Source: an uncultured Alphaproteobacteria bacterium
Lineage (GTDB): Bacteria > Pseudomonadota > Alphaproteobacteria > RF32 > CAG-239
Length of the DNA stretch: 27,106 bases
Direction of reading: 5' to 3'
Assembly: GCA_944391355.1 (NCBI GenBank)
Contig: CALXTG010000070.1
Location: forward strand, 1 to 27,106
Shown piece after piece: positions 1 to 6,182 of the stretch; the stretch's first letter is position 1; each line of letters begins with the position of its first letter. The translations under genes were made by a program, and so were the position numbers. The notes under the pieces are model-generated. The model was not told the DNA's origin. It searched no databases and saw nothing but the letters and a program-made list of their open reading frames with translations.

Positions 1-768
1 AAGAACCAAATCGGGATTGTTCAGTTTTCTATAAAACTCAGCATCTTGTGAATAAAATTTATCCCGATCGACTATTTTAATAATGTTTCTGTTTTTTATT
101 TCTTCAATATCATTCTTTTCGCAGGCGGAATACGGCACCTCTTCGCTGGCTGTCCATTCATGATCCCAGCGGCCGTCTAAACAGACAACCGGGGAAAATT
201 TTTCTTTGGGGACAAAATAAGTGTAGCTGTCATTGTTTATTTTTTCCATGATAAAAACATATTTTTCTTTACCGTCAATATTGGCGCGTTTTTGCCAATT
301 TATGTTTTTGCCTTCTTTATCGTTGACTCTCAGGGCATAAAAATCTCTTTCAAGTTCACTGTCCGTTGCAAACACAAAATTATCCCGTTTTTCACCGAAT
401 TGGTTGAGATTATTTTTCGGAGTTAGGGTTTTTCCCATTTCCTGGGGCGAAATATTGGAAATATGCATCAGAAATTCGGGAGCATTATTTTTTATTTCCT
501 GTACCTTTTTATCCCTCAGCCTGGTTAAATCAGCCATTAACTCAGTATACAGTTCTTTTCCCAAACAAGCTTCCATATCAGCGCACAACCTGTCAAATTC
601 CCCATCGCTGTGAAGGCGGTATCGGTTTTGGGCAAATTTGAAAAAAAACAGCTGGCTGTTAGTGAATTCCGCAGCCTGAGACGCAGCAGAAAAAAATTTT
701 TCTCTTTCCGTTTTATCTCTGCTTATAAACTGTTGTTTCAGCTCATCTAAAACTGTATCGTCCGTCAT
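1..768 (-). CDS. Hypothetical protein, C-terminus cut by window edge
   Basis: An uninterrupted minus-strand frame of 256 codons runs from an ATG at 768 to the first base of the window, so the gene continues outside. AAGGG lies about 9 nt before the ATG and an extended -10 lies just upstream. The N-terminal ~110 residues are charged and helical in character. The C-terminal half is richer in aromatic residues and beta-prone, with FVFATDSELERDFYAL around residues 132-147 and FVPKEKF and DGRWDHEWTAS further on. I recognise no family. A loose similarity of the FVFATDSE...FYAL stretch to ADP-ribosyltransferase or KptA-like folds is only a guess. Codon use and AT content match the neighbouring accessory genes. 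Confidence 0.75.
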   Translation of the reverse strand, partial: MTDDTVLDELKQQFISRDKTEREKFFSAASQAAEFTNSQLFFFKFAQNRYRLHSDGEFDRLCADMEACLGKELYTELMADLTRLRDKKVQEIKNNAPEFLMHISNISPQEMGKTLTPKNNLNQFGEKRDNFVFATDSELERDFYALRVNDKEGKNINWQKRANIDGKEKYVFIMEKINNDSYTYFVPKEKFSPVVCLDGRWDHEWTASEEVPYSACEKNDIEEIKNRNIIKIVDRDKFYSQDAEFYRKLNNPDLVL

Positions 769-792
769 TGCCGATTACCCTTATTTTTGTAT

Positions 793-801
793 AATATAGC
801 A
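793..801 (-). promoter_or_regulatory. Extended -10 promoter element for the left-edge gene
   Basis: On the minus strand TGCTATATT reads as an extended -10 (TGn plus TATATT), about 25 nt upstream of the ATG at 768. No good -35 is visible, which is usual for extended -10 promoters. Inferred from sequence only. Confidence 0.35.
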
Positions 802-928
802 TATTTCCGACTAAATAAAAATTACTTTTTTGTTACAGCAGGAAAAGAAACTTTGCAGATAACGGCTTTAATAAGCACATGCTTTTTATCATCTAATCGC
901 CTTTTACGGAAAACATTATTATGTACCA

Positions 929-957
929 TTTACTATTGAGAATGAATGTTTTATAAT
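929..957 (+). promoter_or_regulatory. Sigma70-like promoter for the HD-domain gene
   Basis: A perfect TATAAT at 952-957 is preceded by TTTACT (929-934; 4 of 6 to consensus) with a 17-nt spacer. It lies 34 nt before the ATG at 992 and nothing else in the interval looks like a promoter. Confidence 0.45.
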
Positions 958-991
958 ATGCCCGATATTAACAATCCGCAGCAAGGGTATT

Positions 992-1687
992 ATGAGAAAA
1001 AACGAAAAAGAATTAATCGCCAAAGCATATGAATTTGCCAAGCAGCAGCATCAAGGGGAAAAATCCGGTCACGATTTTGAGCATATTAAACGGGTTTTTG
1101 CCAATGCAAAGACATTATTAAAAAAAGAACCCCGGGCAGATAAGTTTATCGTTGAGATGAGCGCGCTGCTTCATGATATCGACGACCGCAAATTAAATCC
1201 CGGCGGCAATAAAGCCGAGATGTTTCTCAGAGAACTCGGTTTAGATGAAAAAGCCGTCAATACAATTATCGAAACAATAGCTTCTATTGATTTTGCGACG
1301 ACAGGGAGCCAACCCCGGCTGAAAACAATCGAGATGAAGCTCTTGTTTGATTCCGATAAACTGGACGCCATCGGAGCTATCGGAATCTGCCGGGCCGTAT
1401 TATTCGGATCCTGGGTGCAAAGACCCTTGTTCGAAGCAGACTGTTTTCCTAAAAAAGACCTGACGGCAGAGGAATATAAAGATTTAAACCGAAAGGAAAA
1501 CAACAGCATTAACCATTTTTTCGATAAACTGCTAAAGTTAAAGAATGCCATGCAGACAGAAACCGGAAGAACGGAAGCGCAAAAAAGGCATAAGACAATG
1601 GTAAAGTTTCTTTATGAATTTTTTCGGGAACAAGGTTTGCGGGAATGGATCGCCTATCTCACCGCCTTTGAGCAAGAGAATCAATAG
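992..1687 (+). CDS. HD-domain phosphohydrolase-like protein
   Basis: This 231-residue protein is an HD-superfamily metal-dependent phosphohydrolase. The metal ligands can be seen in order: SGHDFEH around residues 25-31, LLHDIDD around 59-65 (the HD pair is H61-D62), and DSDKLDAIGAIG around 120-131, the third conserved Asp region. The DxDKLDAIGAIG stretch is typical of the small uncharacterised YedJ/YpgQ-like HD proteins, which act on nucleotides or related phosphoesters. The substrate cannot be read from the sequence. The protein is soluble, with no signal peptide. It appears monocistronic with its own promoter. The ATG at 992 has only a weak ribosome-binding site (CAAGGGT). The next gene on the right is convergent. 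Confidence 0.85.
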   Translation: MRKNEKELIAKAYEFAKQQHQGEKSGHDFEHIKRVFANAKTLLKKEPRADKFIVEMSALLHDIDDRKLNPGGNKAEMFLRELGLDEKAVNTIIETIASIDFATTGSQPRLKTIEMKLLFDSDKLDAIGAIGICRAVLFGSWVQRPLFEADCFPKKDLTAEEYKDLNRKENNSINHFFDKLLKLKNAMQTETGRTEAQKRHKTMVKFLYEFFREQGLREWIAYLTAFEQENQ

Positions 1688-1925
1688 GCATCTCTCAGCT
1701 CCTGAATGAAAGTATCGTATTCTTTCACCGCAAATTCAAAGGTCAATCCCAAATTCCATTCCCGAGGAATACTCCGAAAACTGTGCCAAACTACAGAGCT
1801 TCCTGTCTTACAGATTTCGGCTCTGGCAGACGCACAGCCGATTTCATCACTGGAGCAGCACAGAAGGCAACCTCCGTCATTCCGGCCGGCGTTTTTAATG
1901 CTATGGCATCAAACTGTTTTGTCAT
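1681..1925 (-). pseudogene. Small frameshifted gene remnant downstream of the Nudix gene
   Basis: Eleven nt after the Nudix stop codon, a Shine-Dalgarno (CAGGA) and ATG (1925) open a frame that encodes only 44 residues (MTKQFDAIALKTPAG...) and stops at 1791-1793. In the +1 frame, from about 1885 down to the TGA at 1681-1683, an open stretch ends in a well-formed sequence (REWNLGLTFEFAVKEY... ELRDAY) but has no start codon of its own. Joining the two frames with a single shift gives a protein of about 80 residues, so I read this as one gene broken by an indel. The C-terminal half is loosely reminiscent of DUF397 proteins, but I would not rely on that. Alternatively the 44-residue frame is the whole gene, or neither is coding. 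Confidence 0.35.
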
Positions 1926-1936
1926 ATTCCTGAGAT

Positions 1937-2383
1937 CTATAAATCAATTATCCCAATAACATGAAAGTCATCATCGTATATAAACTGCCGTTTGACATAT
2001 TTTCCCGCAATGATTTCCGGCAGGAAATTTTGGTCGGCTTCGCGCATTTGCTCATAAGGTATCTTGTCTTTTTCTACCCAAAAAGCATTTACTTCGTCTT
2101 TTTTCTCATTTATTGTTCCGCTGAAGCAAGTGCTTTTGAAAACATGGACGTAAAAATTTTTAGTAGGAAACTCAATATAGCCGACCTTTACCGGATTTTC
2201 TATTTTTAAGCCGGTTTCCTCATAAGTTTCTCGTACCACACATTCTTCCATGGTCTCTCCCGGCTCTTTTTTACCGCCGGGAAAATTGACACACCCTTCA
2301 TTAATGCCGCGATGATGCCTGATCATTAAGAACTTTTGATTGGCGACATCTTCTATAATTGACAAAGAGGCTTCTTTTTTCAT
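1937..2383 (-). CDS. Nudix hydrolase, MutT/MTH1-like (8-oxo-dGTP diphosphatase type)
   Basis: The protein carries a complete Nudix box, GX5EX7REUXEEXGU: GGKKEPGE, then RETYEETGL. Nudix enzymes hydrolyse nucleoside diphosphates linked to another group, and this arrangement (FPGGKKEPGE directly after a short N-terminal strand) is common in MutT/MTH1-like 8-oxo-dGTP diphosphatases. The exact substrate is inferred. I chose the ATG at 2383 (148 aa), because AAAGGA lies 10 nt upstream and the length fits the family. A GTG at 2464 would add 27 residues but has no convincing ribosome-binding site. The small broken gene at 1681-1925 follows 11 nt downstream. Confidence 0.85.
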   Translation of the reverse strand: MKKEASLSIIEDVANQKFLMIRHHRGINEGCVNFPGGKKEPGETMEECVVRETYEETGLKIENPVKVGYIEFPTKNFYVHVFKSTCFSGTINEKKDEVNAFWVEKDKIPYEQMREADQNFLPEIIAGKYVKRQFIYDDDFHVIGIIDL

Positions 2384-2564
2384 ATCATGAAAGTCCTTTA
2401 GAATTAAAAATCTCAGCGTAACTTTTAAATATTCATTATTTTCCGCCTGTATTTTCACTTGCACTTATATTATCTGCTTTTTCTTAACTTAAAGTAAATG
2501 TTTGATTAAATGATGTTTTATTGTTTTTGGGAAAAAATTGCAGTTCAGTTTTGCCGTTATCTGC

Positions 2565-2592
2565 TTGACAGCCGCAGATTTCTTCCTAAAAT
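2565..2592 (+). promoter_or_regulatory. Strong sigma70-like promoter
   Basis: A perfect TTGACA (2565-2570), a 16-nt spacer, and TAAAAT (2587-2592). Transcription would start near 2600, so translation must begin downstream of that. This decides the start codon of the next gene in favour of ATG 2622 over an upstream TTG at 2538. Confidence 0.6.
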
Positions 2593-2621
2593 GCCCTGAA
2601 ATTATAAATTATTTTGATATT

Positions 2622-3095
2622 ATGATTATATTTAAGAAATTGCTCAGAAAAACGAAACAAGATTTTATACCGGTTCAAAAGGTCGGAAAGCTGGAATATA
2701 TTGCCACCTCCCCCAAAGAACTGCTGGATTTTGTTTTAATGCTCAAAGTGGCTGCTACTCTCAAACCGGCTTACGGTTCTGTTGACAATATCCGTCTTAA
2801 ATTTATCGGATTGGATGCTGAACGCTGTGATCCTGCTTTTGTCTATCGCAGCGGAAACAAAGCTTTTATTGTATTTGTCGGAGATACCCAAGTATATAAA
2901 ATCTCCTTAAGCTCAACACCTTATTGTAAATGCCGCCGCTCAGACTATATCCGCATCAGGCACAGTGGAGAAAGCTCATTTGTTATTGATGTTTACTGTC
3001 GGAACCAACATCGAAGCGTTATGCCGGTCAAAAATTATAAAACCTGTATCGGTTTTGGCCGGCCGCATTTCATCAAAGAGGTAGATGCCGTCTAA
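2622..3095 (+). CDS. Hypothetical protein
   Basis: This is a 157-residue protein that I do not recognise. The start at ATG 2622 follows from the promoter at 2565-2592; the frame stays open upstream to a TTG at 2538, but that lies before the promoter. The N-terminus is basic (FKKLLRKTKQ). The central part alternates hydrophobic strands (KAFIVFVGD, VYKISL). A Cys/Arg cluster (PYCKCRRSDYIRIR) and a further CRNQH are found in the C-terminal half, which could bind metal or nucleic acid, but no known motif is complete. The gene is a single transcription unit with a clear terminator right behind it. Confidence 0.7.
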   Translation: MIIFKKLLRKTKQDFIPVQKVGKLEYIATSPKELLDFVLMLKVAATLKPAYGSVDNIRLKFIGLDAERCDPAFVYRSGNKAFIVFVGDTQVYKISLSSTPYCKCRRSDYIRIRHSGESSFVIDVYCRNQHRSVMPVKNYKTCIGFGRPHFIKEVDAV

Positions 3096-3103
3096 ATTCC
3101 AGA

Positions 3104-3134
3104 AACCTGTTTCTTTATAAGAAACAGGTTTTTT
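3104..3134 (+). terminator. Intrinsic terminator of the hypothetical gene
   Basis: A perfect 12-bp stem, AACCTGTTTCTT (3104-3115) with AAGAAACAGGTT (3119-3130), has a 3-nt loop and runs into TTTTTT. It begins 8 nt after the stop codon. Confidence 0.85.
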
Positions 3135-3193
3135 CATCTTTCGCCCCTAATGAAAAAAGGATGCGAATTTTGAAGATATCTGCTCCGGAGGTT

Positions 3194-3245
3194 AGCCTCT
3201 ATAAGGAAGCTTTTTTATGGTGCGCGATATTGTGTGAGTGTCAGG
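3194..3245 (-). repeat. tRNA-3'-end/terminator module, copy A (degenerate)
   Basis: On the plus strand this reads a worn version of the tRNA-Thr terminator (AGCCTCTATAAGGAAGC plus T tract), then ATGGTGCGCGATA and on to about 3245. On the minus strand that is a tRNA-like 3' end finishing in GCACCA followed by a terminator. The 26 nt from 3217 match copy B from 4293 with 3 mismatches, all transitions. The left arm of the hairpin no longer pairs fully with the right. Confidence 0.6.
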
Positions 3246-3288
3246 CTAAAAATATACGAGATTTTAGAAAACCAAGGAGACAACTTAA

Positions 3289-3975
3289 TCATCTGCTACT
3301 CTGTTTTTTATTTTGATAAAAATGTAAGGCAGAATTATGATTTATTTTTTGCGCTTTACAAGGGGTTTTAACCGCAGAAGAAATACCTCGTAATTGCTGT
3401 ATTTTGTTAGTCTTGTCATAAGCATCAGAGCATTCATAAATAGCTTTTGCTCGGTGTATGCCAGAATGTGTATGAGGCGGATTTATCCCCTTTTCAGATT
3501 CTGTTTGAAGAAAGTTTGCCCAACCATTACAGTCATATCCGGCATTTTTTGCAATTATAACTCCAATTGCGTCAGCAAATGTTTCTGCTCCGTCCATATA
3601 CTTTAATTTTACAGCATCATCCTGCGGACGATTATAAAAATCTATAAAGTGTCCCATTTCATGAGCTAATAATCCGGGTAATATATTTTTATTCTCTTCT
3701 TCAAATAAAACTTCGCTAACCATAAGTACAGCTTCGTTTTTTTCGCCATTATTCCCTTTTTTAAATACGGCACCCCCATTAGGTTTCGGTTGCTGATCTT
3801 TAGGACGTATGGCTATTGTAAAGTTCGTATTATCAAGTATTTTTTTCAAATCTTTGCTAATTGCAGAATCATTACCGGAAAAATCATTTAAGAATTTTTT
3901 TATAACATTTATCTTGTTTGGGTCTTGAATTTCTTCAGGACACTTTTTTTCATATCTTCTTTTGTAGGCCACCAA
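3289..3975 (-). CDS. Zinc metallopeptidase-like protein, C-terminal catalytic part of a frameshifted gene
   Basis: This frame carries the catalytic signature of a gluzincin zinc peptidase: LLAHEMGHFIDF (HEMGH encoded at 3649-3663), then AETFADAIG about 25 residues later as the likely third ligand (ExxAD), and PPHTHSGIHRAKAI, which resembles the HP..R region of M48-type enzymes. The family is therefore probably M48-like or a related minigluzincin. I see no signal peptide and no membrane helix, so the site of action is unknown. The frame has no good start of its own: the first candidate is a TTG at 3975 without a ribosome-binding site. The N-terminal half lies in the overlapping frame at 3909-4133, and a -1 shift at an A7 run (3944-3950) joins the two into a 281-residue protein. 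The gene is AT-rich and lies between tRNA-end modules A and B. Confidence 0.7.
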   Translation of the reverse strand: MVAYKRRYEKKCPEEIQDPNKINVIKKFLNDFSGNDSAISKDLKKILDNTNFTIAIRPKDQQPKPNGGAVFKKGNNGEKNEAVLMVSEVLFEEENKNILPGLLAHEMGHFIDFYNRPQDDAVKLKYMDGAETFADAIGVIIAKNAGYDCNGWANFLQTESEKGINPPHTHSGIHRAKAIYECSDAYDKTNKIQQLRGISSAVKTPCKAQKINHNSALHFYQNKKQSSR

Positions 3976-4133
3976 GCGAGGTCATCTAAGTTATATACGT
4001 TATCGGAGTGTCCTTCTTCTTTAAGTATTTTTGATGTTATTGATACATGATCATTTTTAGGAAAATTTTGAAAATATTTATTTCCCAGTGTATTCAAATG
4101 CTTTGGCAGATTAAATTCTTTTGCATCTAACAT
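3909..4133 (-). CDS. N-terminal part of the frameshifted metallopeptidase-like gene
   Basis: The ATG at 4133 has a strong Shine-Dalgarno (AAGGAG, 7 nt upstream), so this is where translation of the gene begins. The frame encodes 74 residues (MLDAKEFNLPKHLN...) and stops at 3909, overlapping the catalytic frame by 67 nt. Around residue 60 the code reads GAT ATG AAA AAA AGT. Slipping back one base on the A7 run gives DMKKKCPEEIQ and continues into the HEMGH frame. The break may be a sequencing error, a recent mutation, a phase-variable tract or programmed -1 frameshifting. The N-terminal part has no domain that I recognise. Confidence 0.55.
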   Translation of the reverse strand: MLDAKEFNLPKHLNTLGNKYFQNFPKNDHVSITSKILKEEGHSDNVYNLDDLAWWPTKEDMKKSVLKKFKTQTR

Positions 4134-4260
4134 CAAAAATCTCCTTGCCTCTATAAAAAAAAGAATATCATATATTTACAAAAAATAAAATATTAATTTT
4201 TTCGGACAGAGATTTAGTCTGATTAAGTATCGAACCTGACGGGAGCTTGGTTTATAAAGC

Positions 4261-4323
4261 AAAAAAGCACCTCGTGAGGTGCTTTTTAAGAAATGGTGCG
4301 CGATACTGTGCGAGTATCGGACT
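4261..4323 (-). repeat. tRNA-3'-end/terminator module, copy B
   Basis: A perfect 11-bp hairpin, AAAAAGCACCT (4262-4272) with AGGTGCTTTTT (4277-4287), is followed on the plus strand by AAGAAATGGTGCGCGATA and a T-arm-like CGAGTATCGGACTCG (4311-4325). Read on the minus strand this is a T-arm with a 7-nt loop (TCCGATA), a tRNA-like end in GCACCA, and an intrinsic terminator. No 5' half of a tRNA is present. The terminator half matches copy C (22 nt, 1 mismatch) and the tRNA-end half matches copy A, so B is a chimera of the two. Confidence 0.65.
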
Positions 4324-4402
4324 CGTGGGGCGATTGGTATGCTTGATTTGTGCAGAAAAATTGAAAATTTTAAGAATAGCTTAAATTTGTAATATAAAAT
4401 TA

Positions 4403-4431
4403 ATGAAAACGAATAGATAATATGTTATAAT
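4403..4431 (+). promoter_or_regulatory. Promoter of the kinase-like gene
   Basis: A perfect TATAAT at 4426-4431 is preceded after 17 nt by ATGAAA (4403-4408; 4 of 6 to TTGACA). It ends 24 nt before the ATG at 4456, and AGGA at 4443-4446 lies between. Confidence 0.45.
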
Positions 4432-4455
4432 CATAAAAACTCAGGATTTCTGTCT

Positions 4456-5418
4456 ATGGATACTTGGGAAAATAAATATAAAAAAATCAAAGAACTAGGA
4501 AGCGGAACATCTTCCACCTGTTTTCTCGTGCAAGATTTATCTGGAAATGATTTTGTTATTAAAACTTGCGCCATGAGCGATTATAGCAAATGGGAGCAAG
4601 AATGCAAAAGAGAGATAGAAATTACCTCCAAATTAGCTGATAAAACGGATAGAACATATAATATTCCGCTCTCTGAGTTACAGGGAGAGGTCGGAAGCAA
4701 ATATATGCTATCCTCTCTAATTAAAGGCAAGGAGCTGAGCAGATCCAAACTAAATCAATTATCAGAAGAAGAACAAACAAGTATAGCAAAATCATTAGCA
4801 CAGTTTATGTATCAACTGCACTCACAATATATAAAACAAAATACTGGCAGTGAATTTTCATCAAACACTGCAGCGTTCTTTCATAACAACAATTATCACG
4901 ATGAAAAAGAAAAGATATATAAACATCTATCACCAAATATACAAGATAGTATGAATACCATTTTTGAAGCTTTCGACAAAGACATAAATATAGGAAGAAT
5001 CAAATCAACCTGTCATAATGATTTAATCAAAGATAATCTACTTTATGATACTGATAAAAAGAAACTTGGAATAATAGATTTTGGCGATGTTGCTGAAAAT
5101 GATATATATTCTGATTTTGCAAATTTAATGAAAATGGGACAGCTTGGAGACCTGTTTACCATTAAGGTTATCAATCAATATAATAAACTACAGCAGAAAA
5201 ACGGTAGTAACATACACATCAATGCTCATTCTGCAAAAAAGTATGCTATTATGAAATCATTTAAGAGCTTGAAGAAAATCGACAAAGTCAAAGATGAAGA
5301 TAAAAAAATACAATTGCTTAAATTTGGCATTTATCTAAAAGAATATAATGACAATAAGTCATCTGGTTTATTTAAAGCAACCAACATGTCTCAAAATTCC
5401 AACCAAAACTCTTTGTAA
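4456..5418 (+). CDS. Kinase-fold protein (aminoglycoside phosphotransferase / protein-kinase-like)
   Basis: This 320-residue protein has the landmarks of the protein-kinase-like fold: a glycine-rich loop (LGSGTSSTCFLV, residues 14-25), an ATP-binding Lys (FVIK, K36), a catalytic loop CHNDLIKDNLL with H187, D189 and N194 (HxDxxxxN), and the metal-binding DFG (GIIDFGD, D208). The spacing and the HND form fit aminoglycoside/choline phosphotransferase-type kinases better than eukaryotic-type Ser/Thr kinases. The substrate is unknown; a resistance enzyme, a small-molecule kinase or a toxin/effector kinase are all possible. The C-terminus is Lys/Asn/Ser-rich. The gene is strikingly AT-rich compared with the housekeeping genes and sits alone between tRNA-end modules B and C with its own promoter, suggesting acquisition by transfer. 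Confidence 0.8.
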   Translation: MDTWENKYKKIKELGSGTSSTCFLVQDLSGNDFVIKTCAMSDYSKWEQECKREIEITSKLADKTDRTYNIPLSELQGEVGSKYMLSSLIKGKELSRSKLNQLSEEEQTSIAKSLAQFMYQLHSQYIKQNTGSEFSSNTAAFFHNNNYHDEKEKIYKHLSPNIQDSMNTIFEAFDKDINIGRIKSTCHNDLIKDNLLYDTDKKKLGIIDFGDVAENDIYSDFANLMKMGQLGDLFTIKVINQYNKLQQKNGSNIHINAHSAKKYAIMKSFKSLKKIDKVKDEDKKIQLLKFGIYLKEYNDNKSSGLFKATNMSQNSNQNSL

Positions 5419-5573
5419 TTCACAGTTTCTAAATATAAACAATCGGACTGGGATTTGGAAATTAAAAATCTAAGATTTCCAAGGTTTCAGGTATAAAAGT
5501 CCGATAATTTGTTCAAAAACTTCAAATTAAAAATCTCTAAAATCGGACTCTTTGCAAGGCTTGGAATACATAC

Positions 5574-5625
5574 AAAAAAACACCATAATCGGTGCTTTTT
5601 AAGAAATAGTGCCGCTAGTAAGAAT
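5574..5625 (-). repeat. tRNA-3'-end/terminator module, copy C
   Basis: On the plus strand an A-rich arm and CACC-ATAATC-GGTG hairpin are followed by CTTTTTAAGAAATAGTGCC and then GCTAGTAAGAAT. The 17 nt at 5609-5625 are identical to the real tRNA-Thr end at 5808-5824. The terminator half matches copy B. One stem base has mutated (A5580 against C5595), and the CCA complement reads TAG instead of TGG, so this copy has lost the encoded CCA. Confidence 0.65.
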
Positions 5626-5770
5626 GGGTACTCCCGCAAGCGGGTCCTCCTCGCGGCGTACGGTTCAAACTTCGTATTTCACTAAGCTATTCGCTAAGTT
5701 CAACACTCGTTTTCACCAACTACCCGCTCCGCACTTACTTCGTAAGTCCGCTTCCAATCTCGGAACAACC
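5626..5770. other. Segment with small hairpins between modules C and D
   Basis: No gene is supported here. There are compact hairpins at 5633-5644 (CCCG-CAAG-CGGG) and 5733-5747 (ACTTA-CTTCG-TAAGT). An imperfect direct repeat of about 20 nt starts with GTTCAA near 5663 and again near 5698. A plus-strand frame crosses it and the tRNA but looks like an artefact of antisense tRNA sequence. Confidence 0.4.
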
Positions 5771-5806
5771 ATTAAAAAAAGCCTCCATAAGGAGGCTTTT
5801 TTTAAT
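5771..5806 (-). terminator. Intrinsic terminator of tRNA-Thr (module D)
   Basis: A perfect 16-bp stem, ATTAAAAAAAGCCTCC (5771-5786) with its complement at 5791-5806, encloses a 4-nt loop (ATAA). On the minus strand it directly follows the encoded CCA of the tRNA and ends in a T tract. It is symmetric, so it could also stop transcription coming from the left. Confidence 0.85.
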
Positions 5807-5880
5807 GGTGCCGCTAGTAAGAATCGGACTTACGACCCCACCCTTACCAAGGGTGTGCTCTACCACTGAGCTATAGCGGC
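5806..5880 (-). tRNA. tRNA-Thr (anticodon GGT)
   Basis: The minus strand folds into a full cloverleaf: acceptor stem GCCGCTA with TAGCGGC, D stem GCTC/GAGC, anticodon stem CACCC/GGGTG with loop TTGGTAA (anticodon GGT, threonine, reading ACC and ACT), 5-nt variable loop, T stem GTAAG/CTTAC with loop TCCGATT, discriminator A and an encoded CCA (5806-5808). The length is 75 nt with CCA. Its 3' end and terminator are the parent of the degenerate modules to the left (A-C), the usual place for site-specific integration. Confidence 0.95.
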
Positions 5881-5934
5881 ATAATAATGGTTTCTTTCCG
5901 CAGTTTTTCTATCCGAATCGCTGCTTGTGAATGA

Positions 5935-5963
5935 AACATACATAAGCATTTAAATAAAATCAA
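5935..5963 (-). promoter_or_regulatory. Probable promoter of tRNA-Thr
   Basis: On the minus strand TTGATT (5958-5963), a 17-nt spacer, and TATGTT (5935-5940). It lies about 55 nt upstream of the mature tRNA 5' end, leaving room for a short leader. Confidence 0.4.
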
Positions 5964-6014
5964 GTATGTTTTAAGCTATTTTCAATATTTTTTTAATTTT
6001 TTGAGGATAAGTTA

Positions 6015-6170
6015 ATGGAAAAGAAGCTGAAACCGCAGGAAATCCGCTTTCAGAAGGAAGCAAAGGCCCTGCAAAAAAATCTGGAAAAACGCAAACAACA
6101 ACAAGAAGAACGGCAGAAACTGAAGCAGGCCGCTCAGAAAAATCACGACTCTAACATTGATAATAAATAA
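6015..6170 (+). CDS. Small charged coiled-coil-like protein upstream of murA
   Basis: This is a 51-residue frame starting at ATG 6015, with GAGGA 7-11 nt upstream, and ending 12 nt before murA, so the two are almost certainly cotranscribed. The protein is almost entirely Lys, Glu, Gln and Arg (MEKKLKPQEIRFQKEA..., then KRKQQQEERQKLKQ), with a heptad-like pattern that predicts one long charged helix. There is no signal or membrane segment. I do not recognise the family. Function is unknown; its constant place beside murA would have to be tested in relatives. Confidence 0.7.
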   Translation: MEKKLKPQEIRFQKEAKALQKNLEKRKQQQEERQKLKQAAQKNHDSNIDNK

Positions 6171-6182
6171 GGACTCGATATT

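Larger units (their letters stand above)
4134..4455. other. Intergenic region between divergent accessory genes
   Basis: This 322-nt AT-rich stretch has no gene. It holds the upstream region of the metallopeptidase-like gene on the left, module B in the middle (4261-4323), and the kinase promoter on the right (4403-4431). A further tRNA T-loop-like string (GTTCGATAC on the minus strand, near 4227-4235) is visible, but no complete tRNA. Confidence 0.6.

Noticed and set aside
1706..1933. 75-codon plus-strand frame between the HD and Nudix genes
   Set aside because: It overlaps the minus-strand small gene remnant, which has a ribosome-binding site in operon with the Nudix gene; the plus frame has none.
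2384..2464. GTG start at 2464 for the Nudix gene
   Set aside because: The ATG at 2383 has AAAGGA at good spacing and gives the usual family length.
4293..4330. A second complete tRNA at module B
   Set aside because: Only a T-arm-like hairpin and a CCA end are there; no anticodon arm, D arm or 5' acceptor strand can be drawn, and the acceptor/T-arm spacing is off.
5609..5869. 86-codon plus-strand frame over the tRNA region
   Set aside because: Most of its C-terminal part is antisense to tRNA-Thr and its terminator, and the rest crosses the repeat modules; no ribosome-binding site.
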